Source: Perilla frutescens (taxonomy: Eukaryota; Streptophyta; Magnoliopsida; Lamiales; Lamiaceae). From it: DNA of 64,000 nt. Every line of letters begins with the position of its first letter. Positions within the stretch are counted from its first letter, which is position 1. The position numbers and the translations under genes were made by a program. This document shows positions 23,908 through 36,715 of this stretch, in pieces. The notes under the pieces were generated by a model. It was not told the DNA's origin. It did no database searches and saw nothing but the letters and a program-made list of their open reading frames with translations. The stretch is from NCBI GenBank assembly GCA_026008535.1, contig BRKX01000014.1, positions 23,954,694 through 24,018,693 on the forward strand, read 5' to 3'.

Positions 23908-25494
23908 TGGCACACCGTCGTTTTAGTGTGCAAAATACACTTGCGGGAAAATAGTCCACAAATGCTTAATCTACCTTCAATGGCTAGTATAGCTGGTGAA
24001 GACGGATGTCGATCCCACGAGGAGTGTTCATAACCTTCTGTCTTTTCTTAGTTTTGGTTTGGGTCTTCAGTGTCACTCTAAAAACCTTGCTAATAAACTT
24101 AAACTAACTAAATGCTGAAAAGGAAATCACAAAAGAAAATATCAGTAATAAAAGTGTTCAAGTCAAAGCATCAAGTCATTCGGTAGGTATGCGCAATCCC
24201 GGGTAAAACACATGTAATTACCGCTACTACCCGTTGTGCCTACACTAGCAGAAAGATCAAAAATCGAATCCCTATGGCCAAATATGGATAATTGTCACTA
24301 TGAGGGTTAACCGGTTATAGGAAATGGATACGATCGGCCACTCCCTAATCACTTCTTACATTATATCGTCTAGATGATACGATCGGCACCTAGGGACCTA
24401 ACTATACAGGAACCTAAGGAGAGAATCACACAAAGGTTTTGCAAGTATAGCAGCTTTGAGGGCAAAAACGACCCGATTCTAGTAGGTTTGACACGGTCTT
24501 GTGCCTGCATATACTACTCAATCTTAACTACCAAGGCTGTCACCCCCGGACTTGTTACTATACGGGTATCAAGGCATGGATCACCTATACACTCCCATAT
24601 AACTAACACTAGTACCAGTTAATCAGAAATGCGCGCTTTCATCTCCAACCACCATTTACCTATGTCTAAGTGAAAAACGAGTTAAGATTGTGAACCCTTA
24701 AGGCGTTAAAGTCTGATTACCTCATGCACATATTCTACCCTTAGACCATTACTTTGACTTGAACAGTGGATACTTAGCCACTAAACATAGAAACAGAAGT
24801 AAAAGAAATGATAAAAGACATCTTGCTTGGAAAGAAAATAACTCGATTAACTTCTGGGCCCAACCCCAGTTTTGTCAACAAGACAACTGAACTACCTTTA
24901 TGGGGGCAAACCGCCAGCTTCAGGCAAACAAAATATCCAGAAAATAAACTAAGTACGAAAACGGAAAATTGTATCTTCGAGGTGCAAAAACGAGTGTCAC
25001 CGATATGAAAACAGATAAAAGTATTTATAGCAAAATGAATTAAGGCTTCAAGCAGCCCAGATTTCACCCACGCAGGGGTTCTTGCACTCCTCCACTTTCT
25101 CACGTTCATGCTCCATGTTCTTCCTTGATTTTAGGAGTGATGGCAACAAACCCTAGCACCTCCAGTAGCTTTCTGAAGTCCCCACTTCCTTCCCAACGTG
25201 TTTGGACCTCCCAAAGACTCGGAACTGACCGCCACATCACCTCCACGTGCATATAGGAACTGTCCCGCGATTCTGTTGTGTAATTTTGCAACAACTTTGA
25301 CTGGGTCCTCGACAGGCAAATCAGTCCTTTGTGCCCTCAGCATAAATAGCACCTGTCTATGCCTGTTGTGGTGGTTTTGTGCCCTCATCTTCCTGCAATC
25401 AGCTTTACCCCCAAAACTAGACTAGACTCTATACTAAACACTTAAAAAGGGTGTAAAAAGATAAAGGAAAAAACACGAATTTGAGTCTTCATCA
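23908..25494 (-). repeat. 5' LTR of Athila-like element
   Basis: 1587 bases, the full-length version of the LTR. It includes 59 bases absent from the left copy. TATA-like sequence on the minus strand at 25021-25030. Confidence 0.92.
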
Positions 25495-25499
25495 GACGC

Positions 25500-27723
25500 T
25501 CATATAGTTGATATTAATCAACCGGTAAGGATCCCGAAGCCAACTAATCTTCTCCCCAGTGAAGAGAAGAAGTTAAAGAATCTAGAGTTCGTTGCTTAAG
25601 CCGCATTATTTCAAACTCTAGATGAAGATCGTATGAAGGATACAAAGAACTACACAACTGCCAAGGAAATATGGGACCTACTCGCAGATCTTTGCAGAGA
25701 GTCCGAAGCCATAAAATGAAACAAACTTCAACTGGCAGTTGACAGGTATGAATCTTTCAAAATGCAGGCAGAAGAGTCCATCTCAAGCCTTGAAACTAGA
25801 TTTTTAGGCAACATCAGTGAGATGAACAACCTCGGGAGGATTTATCCCAATTCTGAGATGAATTCCAAGATATTGGATAATCTTACTGAAGAATGGGATA
25901 TGAAAGTGATAGCTATAAAGGAATCAAGAAATCTAAATAGCATCACTCCAAGGGAACTATTTGGTTCTCTTAAAGCTCATGAGTACAGTCTAAATCGGAA
26001 AAAGGAAGCATCGACATCGTCAGCTCAAGACGCAGCTTTCTACGGTGAAAGGACCAAGTTTAGAGACACTTGAGGAAGAAAAAACTTCCGACCTAGGAGC
26101 TCACCAGCCAAAGAAAACCAAGGCGGATCTTCAACTGAACGAAAAAGAGAAGCAACTGAAAAGAAGGAGAATCTAACTGATGACATCAATGATCAGATCC
26201 AATCAGTTACCAGGTTGCTAGAAAAGTTGAAGAGAGTTCGGGATAAACAATCAGTTCCATCTCAAACTGATGAAATCCCAAAAGATGAGAGAACTCATCA
26301 ACCAGTTGAACGATCAACTGAACCATTCAGGGGAGGCAACCGAAATCTTGGAGAATGCTTTCACTGCCACAAACAAGGACATTACAGATTTGAATGTCTA
26401 GAACTCCCTGAAGACAAGAAAGCCAAGGTGAGGAGAAGCTTCTTCAAAAGAAAAGCAATGGTCACAAATCTCGAGAATGCCGTGCTGGATGATTCAAACT
26501 ATCCTTCTGGAATCGATTCTGACAGCTATAGCTCAGATGATGAAGCACTATTCTGTCTCATGGCTGACAATGATGAAGAGGTTAGTACAGCTGATTCTCA
26601 AACCTCTTTTTATCATATAAATGAAGTAACTGTCTCTAGTAATGAACTTGATATGAAACTTATGATGCTAGAAGACCAATTAGCTTCAATTTCATGTTTG
26701 CATGTTGAACTGAAAGATGAAAATGATGAACTGAGAAACAAGGTTAGGAAACTGAGCATTGATCATGAAAGATTAAAATATCTTGAATCTCAGCTTATAG
26801 AATTTGAGAAATTGAAACTGAGAAATGCTGATCTAGAGGCTGAAAACCAAAAACTCAAGCAAGAGATCCTTGAAAAAGAAAAGGTAAATCTGAAGTTCAA
26901 AAAGGGATCTCAAACTCTAGATGAAATATTAAGCCATCAAAGAACTGGAACTGGCAGCTCAGGGCTAGGATATAGCAAGTTCACTGCTTTAGAAAAGGGA
27001 AAATCAGTTGCCCAACCCAGTGATAAGGGAATCCTAAAAGGGTTCACTAGATCTCATGATCAGCCAGCTGAGTCAACCAAAGGAAAAGGAATATTGAAAA
27101 GTCCTCAAACTCAGCCTAGACAATCTGGTCAGTTTTACCAAACAAAAATACCAGGCCAACAGAAGCCCAACTTCCAGCCAAGATCATCAGTTCACTTAAG
27201 CCAATCTACTCGTTCAAAACCTCCAGTTCAACAAAGACCATCATACCAACAAAGAATGTCTCCAAGACAAACTGATAGATCAGCCTTCTTTAGAAAGAAA
27301 AATCAGTTTGGATCTCAAGCCTATCCTACCAAGAAGTTCAATCAGAACACCTATAGAAGAGATCAAAGAAACCAGTTTGAACCCTACCATCATTATAATG
27401 ATTACCTAGATTTCAGAAATGAGCAACAAAGGTCCATTCTAATAAACTGAAAACATATAAAACACTGGTCTGATCACAGAACTCAAAGGTCTCAAGACCA
27501 AAGCATTTTATTTGAATTGTTTTATCCAACTAACTCTCAATGCAGGTATCACTCAACTGATTCAAATCAGAATACAAGAGTTGAGAAAAAATATAAACAA
27601 ATCAGGCGATCCAAGTCAGTTAGATCTCTTAATGATAAGAAGCCAAAAGTTTGGCAAGTATAGATTCCAAAAGGCTTAATGTATCAAAAAGGACCCGATA
27701 TGAAATGGGTCCCTAAATGCTAA
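25500..27723 (+). pseudogene. gag: SIRE-like gag, main part
   Basis: Continuation of the gag frame begun at 12839. Together they give about 790 codons to TAA 27721-27723. In-frame breaks: 25597 TAA, 25717 TGA, 26071 TGA, 27448 TGA, 27661 TAG. The UBN2-type gag region fills the first third. A CCHC zinc knuckle, CFHCHKQGHYRFEC, follows at 26356-26397 (about residue 335). An acidic serine stretch, a long coiled coil (26,640-26,890) and a glutamine/arginine-rich basic tail complete it. The long gag with coiled coil is characteristic of SIRE-type elements. The knuckle binds element RNA. Confidence 0.85.
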
Positions 27724-27755
27724 TCCTTTCCTTGTAAGACAAGAGCATCCTATCT

Positions 27756-30700
27756 ATGAAGAAAACCAAAGACATTTGGTATCTAGATAGCGGGTGCTCC
27801 AAGCACATGACCGGAGACAGAGAAGATCTCGACAGTTATGAAGAAATCAAAGGCCCACTTGTCACATTTGGAGACAATTCCAAAAGCCGAACCATTGGAT
27901 AAGGGTTCGTAGTCAAGGGAAAAGTAGTAGTGAATGGAGTCTCCCACGTGGATGGACTGAAACACAAACTACTAAGCATCAGCCAGCTGTGTGATAATGG
28001 CTACTCAGTTGACTTCACCAAAAACTCCTGCAACATAAGAGACAAGTCAACTGGAGTAATTCTACTAACTGGCATAAGAAGAGGCAACATGTACATTGTT
28101 GACTGGTCAACCGGCTACTCAGAAGCTTACTTCCTTTCAAAAGGATCAACTGAAGTAAGCTGGCTATGGCATCGACGACTGAATCATCTCAACTTCAAAA
28201 CAATCAACTACCTAGCCAAGAAAGAGTTAGTTGAGGGGCTTCCCAAAAAAATATACAAGAAGACAGGTGTGTGTGGACCATGTCAAAAAGGGAAGCAGGT
28301 GAAGTCATCCTTCAAAAATAAGAGTCATCCACCAGGAACAACTGATTGTCTTCAACTGCTACATATGGATTTGTTTGGTCCAGTTAGACCACAAACTCCA
28401 AAGGGAAAAAGATTCACTCTCTTAGTAGTTGATGATTTCTCAAGATATACATGGGTGGAATTCTTGAGAAGCAAAGATGAAACTTATGACAAGCTAACGA
28501 CACTGATCAGAAGGCTACAAACTGAAAAAGGAAAGATCAGTTCAAAGGATTCGCTCCGATAATGGAACTGAATTTATGAATCAATAAATCATCAGCTTTC
28601 TTAGTCAGCTTGGAATCACACATGAACATTCAGCTGCAAGAACTCCATAACAAAACGGTGTAGCCGAACGGCGTAACCGGACACTCAAAGAAGCAGCTCG
28701 AGCAATGATAGCTGATGCCAACATAGCTGAAGGGTACTGGGCTGAAGCAGTCAACACAGCTTGCCACACTCAAAATCGAAGTGCCATTGTAGCAGCCCAT
28801 GACAAGACACCTTATGAACTATACAAGGGTCGTAAGCCTTCTATCTCATATTTTAAAATATTTATTTGTAAATGTTATATTCACAACAATGGAAAGACTC
28901 AATTGAAAGCTTTTAGTGCTAAAGCTGATGAGGGTATATTTCTTGGGTATAACTCACCTCATGCACAAGCCTATAGAGTGTTCAATAAATGAACTCTTGT
29001 TGTGGAAATAACATGTCATGTGGTATTTGATGAATTTGCTAATGAGTACAGGAACAAAGAAAGAATAGACACATCAGTTCAAGTACTACATAGTGAAACT
29101 GAGAACTCGCAGGACTATGTAGATCACATTGTTCCAGAGTGGTTTGAAGTTTTACTAGAAGAAGGCAATGAAATTAGCACAAAACCAGTTGAGAACAACT
29201 TGGTCGATGAAGACACAAATCGTGCTAAGACCACAAACCCCACAACTGAAACAGGGGGAAGAACTGATGAAAATGCTGAACCAGCTGATGAGAGGGCGAC
29301 TGATGACGTCACCACAGAAGAGCCAGCTGAGGACCCAGCTGAAGCTATCTTTCCTAAATGGCTCCAAAGCCACCCAACTGACAAGATAGTTGGTGATCCA
29401 AGAAGTAGAGTCCAGACCAGAAGTTCAACTGAGCATGCATTATTCACATGCTTCATATCTCAAACTGAACCAACAAATGTCAAAGAAGCCTTAGAAGACT
29501 CAGACTGGATCATAGCTATGCAAGAAGAACTGAACCAGTTCACAAGAAATGATGTATGGTTTCTTGTTGATAGGCCAAAAACCCAAAAGGTCATTGGTAC
29601 AAAATGGGTCTTTCGCAACAAACTGGATGAACAAGGAGTGATCACAAGGAACAAGGCTAGACTGGTAGCCAAAGGATACTCGCAAAGTGAAGGGATCGAC
29701 TTTGATGAGACATTCGTGCCGGTTGCAAGATTGAAAGCCATCAGACTGTTCCTAGCCTATGCAGCGCACTTCAACTTCACAGTCTACCAAATGGATGTCA
29801 AGAGTGCTTTTCTTCAAGGAATGCTAAAGGAGGACGTGCATGTAGAGCAACCTCCAGGCTTTGAAATTGGTGATCAAGTCTTCAAACTGAAGAAAGCCCT
29901 ATACGGACTGAAACAAGCTCCTAGAGCGTGGTATGAAACTCTAACAACATTTTTGCTGAAAAATGGGTTTCAAAAGGGAGTCATTGATTGAACTCTATTC
30001 CGAATAAAATGATCAATTGAGATCTTAATGGTTCAAATTTATATGGATGACATAATTTTTGGATCAAAAAGCAAAGATCTATGCACACGATTCGCTCAAC
30101 TAATGCAAAGCGAATTTGAGATGAGCATGATGGGAGAAATGACATTCTTCCTAGGACTCCAAGTGAAGCAGCTGAAAGATGGAATCTTTATCAGCCAGGC
30201 GAAGTACACCAAGGAGCTAGTCAAGAAGTTTGGAGTAAGCAAAGGAAAAAATCTCAAGATTCCCATGAACACATCAGTTCAGCTAACTCTCGACGAAGAA
30301 GGAGAATCAGTTATCCAAACATATTACAGAGGAATCATTAGGTCGCTACTTTACTTAACAGCTAGCCGACCAGATTTCTCATATTTGGTCAGGCTATGCG
30401 CACGGTTTCAAGCTAATCCAAAGAAAAGCCACCTTGAAGCAGCAAAGAAAATTATCAAATATCTTAAAGGAACCATAAATCTTGGACTATGGTATCCCAA
30501 AGATGACAGTTTGAGCCTAATTGGTTAATCAGATTCAGACATTGGTGGATGCAAAATCGACAGAAAAAGTACCAGTGGAACATGTCAGTTTCTTGGAAGC
30601 AAACTAATATCCTGGTTTAGCAAAAAGCAGCACTCAGTTGCCACGTCAACAACTGAAGCAGAATATGTAGCTGCTGGAAGTTGATGTGCTCAGATACTCT

Positions 30701-31050
30701 GGATGAAGCAACAGTTGAAGGACTACAAAGTTGAAACTGAAGAAGTGCCTATCTACTATGACAACAACAGTGCAATTGCGATATCTTAAAATCCAGTTCT
30801 GCATTCAAGAACTAAGCACATTGACATAAGGCATCACTTCATCAGAGATCACATCGAGAAGAAAGACATATGCATCAAATATGTCAACACTGAGAAGCAG
30901 ATAGCTGACATCTTCACCAAACCATTGCCTGAAGCAAGGTTTATGGAGCTATGCATATAGTTGGGACTGCTGGAGCTAGCATCACAGGATGAAGATGATA
31001 AACTAGAGGAAAAAGGCCAAGGGACCACTCCAGTTGAAGAGAGAAACTGA
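27756..31050 (+). pseudogene. pol: SIRE-like pol (protease, integrase, RT, RNase H)
   Basis: Starts near ATG 27756 in a different frame from gag. Protease WYLDSGCSKHMTG; pre-integrase WHRRLNHLNF; integrase core HMDLFGPV and DDFSRYTWVEF; RT from about 29,500 with QMDVKSAFLQG and YMDD (30040-30051); RNase H with STTEAEYVAA and TKHIDIRHHFIRD. One frameshift near 28545 moves the frame; after it the rest is in one frame. Premature stops: 27900, 28585, 28648, 28990, 29989, 30010, 30526, 30682, 30787, 30958. Integrase before RT defines Ty1/copia. Several stops are TGA, unlike the Athila insertion. Non-functional. Confidence 0.88.
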
Positions 31051-31874
31051 ATCAAAAAGGCGAGAAACTGATCAGTTGGCCACAAAAGCCATCAGTTTGA
31101 AGTAAAGGTAAGAAGCTGCTAAGAGAAAAGTAAACTGGAGATGATCAGTTTACTCCATCAGTTTAACTAAATCATCAGTTCAAGTCGCTCAAACTGATGA
31201 TCCAGTCAGTTATGCAGAACATACAAGCTGCAAAATTGATCAAACTGATGAAGGAGTACTAAGAACTGAAGTCAAATCAAAAGGAGGTGTCAGTTCAAAG
31301 ACCAGCTGAAGGAGAACAGTTGAACTGGGAAGCAGCTGAATAAAGGTCTAAGCGGTCAAGACCAATTCTGAACTGATGAAAAGACATCTCAGTTGAAACT
31401 AATCAACAAAAGGATCATCAGTTACAGTGGAAGCCAACTGATGACGTAATAAGTTTCAAGCCAATGAGAAGTTGTGAGAGAGAAAAGATAAGTTCAAATC
31501 TCAATATTAGAAACGGTAAAAACACATGTCATCACAATATTACCGTTGAACCCTCTCTCTCTCTCTCTCCTCATTTATCCCCAACAGACAGAATCGAAAA
31601 GCCAATCGACGGGTCGATTGATTTAAATCCGATCGTTGAAATTAGGAATATGAAGCGTCACAACCGTTGGATGAATCTCATCACATTCTATAAAAGGGAA
31701 GGCTGAACTTTCATTTTCACTTTTACCGATCTCAAACACAGTAAAGAATTAAAGCATCTCTCATCCTTCAATCCTTTAAACTGTTCTGCAAATCTTACGA
31801 AAGTGAAACCATTCAGTTCCTAAATTTAGTCAAAGCCACTTTACCCTTTCTGAATCATTTATCCCAAAAACTCC
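31051..31874 (+). promoter_or_regulatory. Region between pol and module A, promoter-like
   Basis: 824 non-coding bases. The first 400 are crowded with CAGTT/AACTG words. A CT-repeat lies at 31551-31570. CAACCGTTGG at 31661-31670 is followed by CTATAAAAGG at 31688-31697, then an A/T-rich leader up to the module A ATG at 31875. The TATA-like position is matched in copy 1. A promoter for module A is inferred. Confidence 0.5.
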
Positions 31875-34487
31875 ATGGCTGACAGACGCACACCAACTGT
31901 TCGACGAAAGTTCGACTTTAAAAGAACTGGTGAATCTTCACGAGGATTCCAAATGAATATCTACAGAGAAGTTCCTGGATATAGGGCCTTATAGAGAAAA
32001 GTGCTCAGATTCTGCTCTTTGCAACTCACTGATCACGAAGATAGAGCAAAGCGGCCTGAAAAGCTTCACAAAAGAGTACCCATCAAAGATTTACCCAGAG
32101 GCTGTGGTTGAGTTTTACTTAAACTCAAAAGGCTACGATGAAAAAATAGAGACTGAAGTTCATGGAGTCGAACTGATCATAACTCCAGAGCTGCTCAAAA
32201 GACTGTTCAAACTGCCAACTACTGGAACAAGATTGCAAGATGTTGAAGTGGATCAAGAGGAAGCGTATTGTCAGTGGAAGAGGGAGGAATGTACAGATCC
32301 ATACAAGAGCAATACACTCATGTCTCTTTTTCAAGAAGAATACAGGGTTCTAGCATCAGTTGCTGCTAGAATGATCACTGGAACAACTGGAAGCCATTCG
32401 GAAATGTCGGAGCATAAGTACAAAATATGTGCAGCGATCATCAGAGGCATCAACGTCAACTGGGCTCAATACTTCTTCGAGCAAATAAATAAGTACGTTG
32501 ATATTGTGGAGAAGAACTGGTTACCAACTGAGTTCCATCAAAAGATGTGCTATCCAAGCAGAATCAGCATCATATTAGAGAACAGTTTTGACTCCATGAC
32601 AGAAGAAACCGACACGCTGATGATCGGCAAACTAGATTTTATACCAGCAACCAGCAGAAGGCAGCTAACTGCAAAATCCATAAACATCAAGAGTAGTCAG
32701 TCAACTGCTGCCATCTCAAAGAAAGTAGAAGAGCCTGCAAAAAGAAAAGGTAAAGAAATTACTGTTGAGATGCCGCAAGAGGACTCCGATTCAGACGATA
32801 ATCTCCCAATCAGACAAATGTTAGGAAGCTCAATTAAAGATAAGCCACTGCGGCAAGTTCCCTATGGATCATTTATTGATTCACCTGAAGAAAAGATCCT
32901 TACCAGGCCAGTTCACTTCAAGGAAAGAACTGGCAAGTCAAAGAAGAAATCCGCAACAGTTCAACCAAAAGGGAAGAAGAAGAAATCAGGGCCTCCACCC
33001 CCTCCAAAACTGCCTCCTCACAATATCAAGGTGTTTGATGTAGCACCAATCGTAGGAGATGATATTGTGCCTGACAGGGGAATTCTACCAAAGGACACAG
33101 GGGCAGATTTCTTCAGAACTTCGTGCCCCCGATGGAAGAGACCGAAGAAAACATAAGAGCTCTATCAAGAGCTGAAATCGTCAAATGTTGGGCTGACGAA
33201 CAAGTGCAGAAATTCATTACTGAAAATTTTATTGAAGATGTGATTAGTACTGCCGCTCTGTATGCAGCCTTATCAAGGTATGCTTATTGGTACCTTTGGA
33301 GATATTGTTTCAACTCCGAAGCCCATTTTCTCCTAACTGCTCTACATGGGATGAGCTTCTGGAGAAGGGAAGAAAGGTGGAGTATGCAATTGGCTGGACA
33401 GAAAACTCCAGAACAAAATCCAGTCATCACCTTCAAAAGAATGCTTGCCATCCGAATGAACCATCCACACCCAGAACAACAAACGTTGTTGGAAGTAATG
33501 AATGATCTACTAAACTGGGCCAACATCAGATTGCCACATCTGCAAACTCAAGCTGAGCAGGAACAATGGAAAAATCCTCAAGTTCAACAGCATTGGTTGC
33601 TCAATGAAGTGTTAAAACTCAGGCAGCAACAGCTTCGGGAGGTGCAGAACCAGTTCAACAAAGAAGCTCAAAGCAGTCAACAAGGGGCTGGAACTGCTGC
33701 AGCTTACAGTCCAAGGCAAACTGTCATAGCATCCGGGGCTAGGCAGTTAACATTCGAAGAATCCCCTCAACCGGATGACATCATCATTGATCTTCTTGAT
33801 GATTCTCCTAAGATACAACCAGTTGACGAGTAAACAGCCAACGATCAGGAGTTTAAAGAACTGCTCAAATCTCCTACTCTACCAGATCTTCCAAGTGATG
33901 AAGAGTCACGGAAGATGACTAAAGAGACTGAACTGCCTGAGGAGCCAACTGAACCTCAAATTACTCATCCTCAAGATACAACTCCAGAGCCAGCTGAATC
34001 TAACCAGCCAACTGGACAGACTACTCAAATGGATGAACAACCTGTCTATCAAGGTACACTAGCACTAACTGTGTACTTTGATCCAGTTCAAAGGGCTCTT
34101 CAAGCTGAAGCCCTAGCCGCTGCTCCAGAAACTCCACCAGAGGCAAGCTATGATGAATCTATTAGTATGGAGAAAGCAGAACACTCCCACACAGTTCCTT
34201 GCGAGGAACTTGTTGGAACAGAAGCAGGAGAGAAAGTAGGCTCTAGAGCAGTACAGTTCATCGCTCAGCCAAGCAGTTCAATAGTCCAGCTTCCTCCGTA
34301 TTATGAAGAGTTGATCCAATCCCTGCAGCAACAGGTTAAACTGCACACTGAGCAGATCAGGCAGCTGCAAGCCCATCCAAATCTCCAGTCAGCTGAAACG
34401 GAGTCAGAAAGCAGTGATGAGGATGGAGAAAAGGATCTCACTGAACCGCTGGCTAAGAAAAGGAAAATTGATCACAAGAAGGACTAA
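31875..34487 (+). pseudogene. Accessory module A, copy 2
   Basis: About 870 codons from ATG 31875 to 34487. Breaks: a TAG near 31992, a frameshift near 32085, a one-base deletion near 33125 (copy 1 reads TGCCCACCGATG there), and a TAA at 33831. Parts in order: FYLNSKGYDEKIE; GVELIITPELLKRLFKLPT; TGTTGSHSEMSEHKYK; INVNWAQYFFEQINKYV; a basic/serine linker; GADFFRTSCP; TEENIRALSRAEIV; YAYWYLWRYCF, FLLTALHGMSFWRREERWS; an acidic proline-rich region; a probable coiled coil (SLQQQVKLHTEQIRQLQ); and an NLS-like end, LAKKRKIDHKKD. The layout resembles PF20167. A nuclear, RNA- or DNA-associated role would fit the tail but is speculative. Confidence 0.75.
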
Positions 34488-34838
34488 GTGGCTGATCAAG
34501 TTAAAACCTGATTAGAAAAGCCCTAAGTGTACTTCTTGTTAATCAGTTTGTAATTATATCTTTTGATATATTTATATTTTTTTTTATTTCAAATAAATGT
34601 TAAGCCTCACATTTATTTTGAAATTTTGACCGTTGCAAAACAATGACACGTGTGAAAGTCATTAATTGCCAACGACCAAAAGAGACCAGAGGCTAGTACT
34701 ATTCCAACCAACAGATCTATAAGCATGTCCCAACACTCATAAACAGCCCTTCTCTTTCAAAAAGCCCCTCCTTCTACAATCTCTAAAAACTCTCTCTCAA
34801 AAGATCTTAAATTCCCAAAATCTCAGCCAACCCCAAAG
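34488..34838 (+). promoter_or_regulatory. Spacer A-B with promoter-like words (copy 2)
   Basis: 351 non-coding bases: T-rich start, GACCGTTGCA around 34628, ACACGTGTG just after it, CTATAAGC at 34717, and a CT/CA-rich leader to the module B start. Collinear with 2686-3046. Confidence 0.45.
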
Positions 34839-36715
34839 ATGGCCGAATTATCCAGATCTTCAAATTCCTTCAAAGAACAACTTATGAGAGATAAATTTCT
34901 TGATAGGAAGAAATTTCAATTGATTCTAAATGAATCAAACAACCCACTCCTTCTGTCCAATCTTCACAAGACAGAAATTCTTTACTACCTGGAAACACCA
35001 CCAAAGTTCTTTAGATAAAAGTTGGTGAGTGAATTTTTGCTTCAAGAAAAATTATCTGCAGATGGAAAGACAGTGTCATCAGTGATTCAAGGACGACCAC
35101 TTCAAATCACTGAAAGAACAATCGCAGAAGTGTTCCAACTCCCACAGGAAGGTTCATCCGTTCAAGATCTAAAGGAATCTGCAAAGTTCTACTGGAGAAA
35201 ATAGAAAGCTTCAACCTGCGACAGGCAATTCAGTTTTACAACCGCTAAAACTGACCTGAAGCCCGAGTATGGAGTTCTACTCGACATAACGAACAAGATG
35301 ATGTTTGGGGCCATTGGAAGCCTGAGTCAACTCACCCAAGAGAGATACAAGGTTATGATTCACCTTGCTGAAGGGCGACAAACGAACTGGGCAGAATTTG
35401 TCTTCCAACAATTCAAGCATCAAGTTATCAAGGCCTCTGACTCAAAGAACTCTGGTAAATTTAAGTCCAAGGTTGGACTTGTTCTAAGAATGAGTAAAAT
35501 GCTTGAAGACCTGCTGAAGCTTCCAAATGATGAGTCCCTGCCAGTTCTTATCTCTAACTGGATTCCCAAGAAAGGAACTGCTCATCTTCAGTCTCTAAAG
35601 AAAAAGAGAAAAGCCAAAGCCAAGACAGGCAACCACTCATCGAGCAACTCAACTGCCAACACCGTTCAATCTCCAAAATCAAAGAACGGATCACCAGTTG
35701 TTTTTCAGGTTTGCTCTGATCCAGATGAGCTTATTCCATTCATTGGAATCCCCCATCCAAACTACGGAGCGGACTACTTCAAAAGTACATGCCCTCCACT
35801 CCAGCTGACTGAAGAGAATATTCGCACTTTTTATAGTGGTGAATATGCAGTCAAAGGTGCACAAAAGGAAGTGACCAATCTCCTTCTCAATCACTTTACC
35901 TTTGTTGCACAATGTGACCAAGAGTTGTTCAAACAACTCCACCGGTATTTCTATTGGTATAACTGGAGACATTCTATGTCCATCCAGTCTCATTTTCTGC
36001 TAACTGTCTTTCACGGCATGAGCTATTGGCAACAAGAAAAAACTTGGAGCATCAAATGGATAGGTTCATCAAATCCGTTTCCTCCAATCATTATGCAAGT
36101 CCAGCACATCATGAATCACCGGCTTGTCAATAAGATACCAGCCACCGCCTTATTAGCAGAATTCAAGACCAACATCATGCCTCAAGCAGTTGGAACAGCA
36201 GATCAACCAGTCAACTGCCCAACTAGCTCGCTTTGTCAAAAATTGAACTTTGATAATCTATCAAGTCAGTCAGCTGAGCCATCCCGACAAACTCCACCGG
36301 TCGTTGAAAGGATAGAACCACATCTAGCACAAACTAAAGTTGTGGCTACCCAGGAGATTCCAAGGCGTGCTGACGAGAGCGATAGTGATGATGAAGACAC
36401 TGCCACATCACCAAGCCTTCTATCCAAGAGCTATGTCACTCCACTGCTCACATCAAGCTCAAAAGGCATGCAATTGCATAGGAAAATTATCAGTTTCGAT
36501 CATCGCCAAAGGGAACTTCCCAATCCCTTAGTCAAAGGATGAAAAACTCGTCAGTTGCTATCCAACTTCATCTTCACCAAGCCCGGAGAACTGCAACGCC
36601 TGAACTGCCAAAGACCACAACTGCATCCCAAGGAAACAGTGCATCCAGTCTAGCTAGGCCCTTCAAGAAGCGGAAACTATCTACTGAGAGCCAAGCAACT
36701 GATCAAACCAACTGA
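34839..36715 (+). pseudogene. Accessory module B, copy 2
   Basis: ATG 34839; one frame to 36542 with only two stops (near 35016 and 35202), then a frameshift before the natural end at 36713-36715. Parts: EFLLQEKLSADGKTV; VIQGRPLQITERTIAEVFQLP; TQERYKVMIHLAEG; TNWAEFVFQQFKHQV; a serine/asparagine linker; FIGIPHPNYGADYF; CPPLQLTEENIRTFYSGEY; YFYWYNWRHS; FLLTVFHGMSYWQQEKTWS; and a basic end RPFKKRKL. Every landmark has a counterpart in module A in the same order. About 620 residues. Function unknown. Confidence 0.75.

Larger units (their letters stand above)
12985..25494 (-). mobile_element. Athila-like Ty3/gypsy retrotransposon nested in copia gag
   Basis: 12.5 kb on the minus strand, with TG...CA LTRs at both ends and flanks GATGC (12980-12984) and GACGC (25495-25499), one mismatch. 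Order on the minus strand: LTR, Asp-tRNA-type primer site, a single long gag-pol frame, a second ORF, LTR. Integrase is last in pol and an extra ORF follows in the envelope position, as in the Athila lineage. The coding frames contain only in-frame stops and no frameshift, so it decayed mainly by point substitution. Confidence 0.9.

Noticed and set aside
29124..29741. Serine-rich minus-strand ORFs
   Set aside because: Antisense to the integrase/RT region of copia pol, which carries recognisable motifs on the plus strand.
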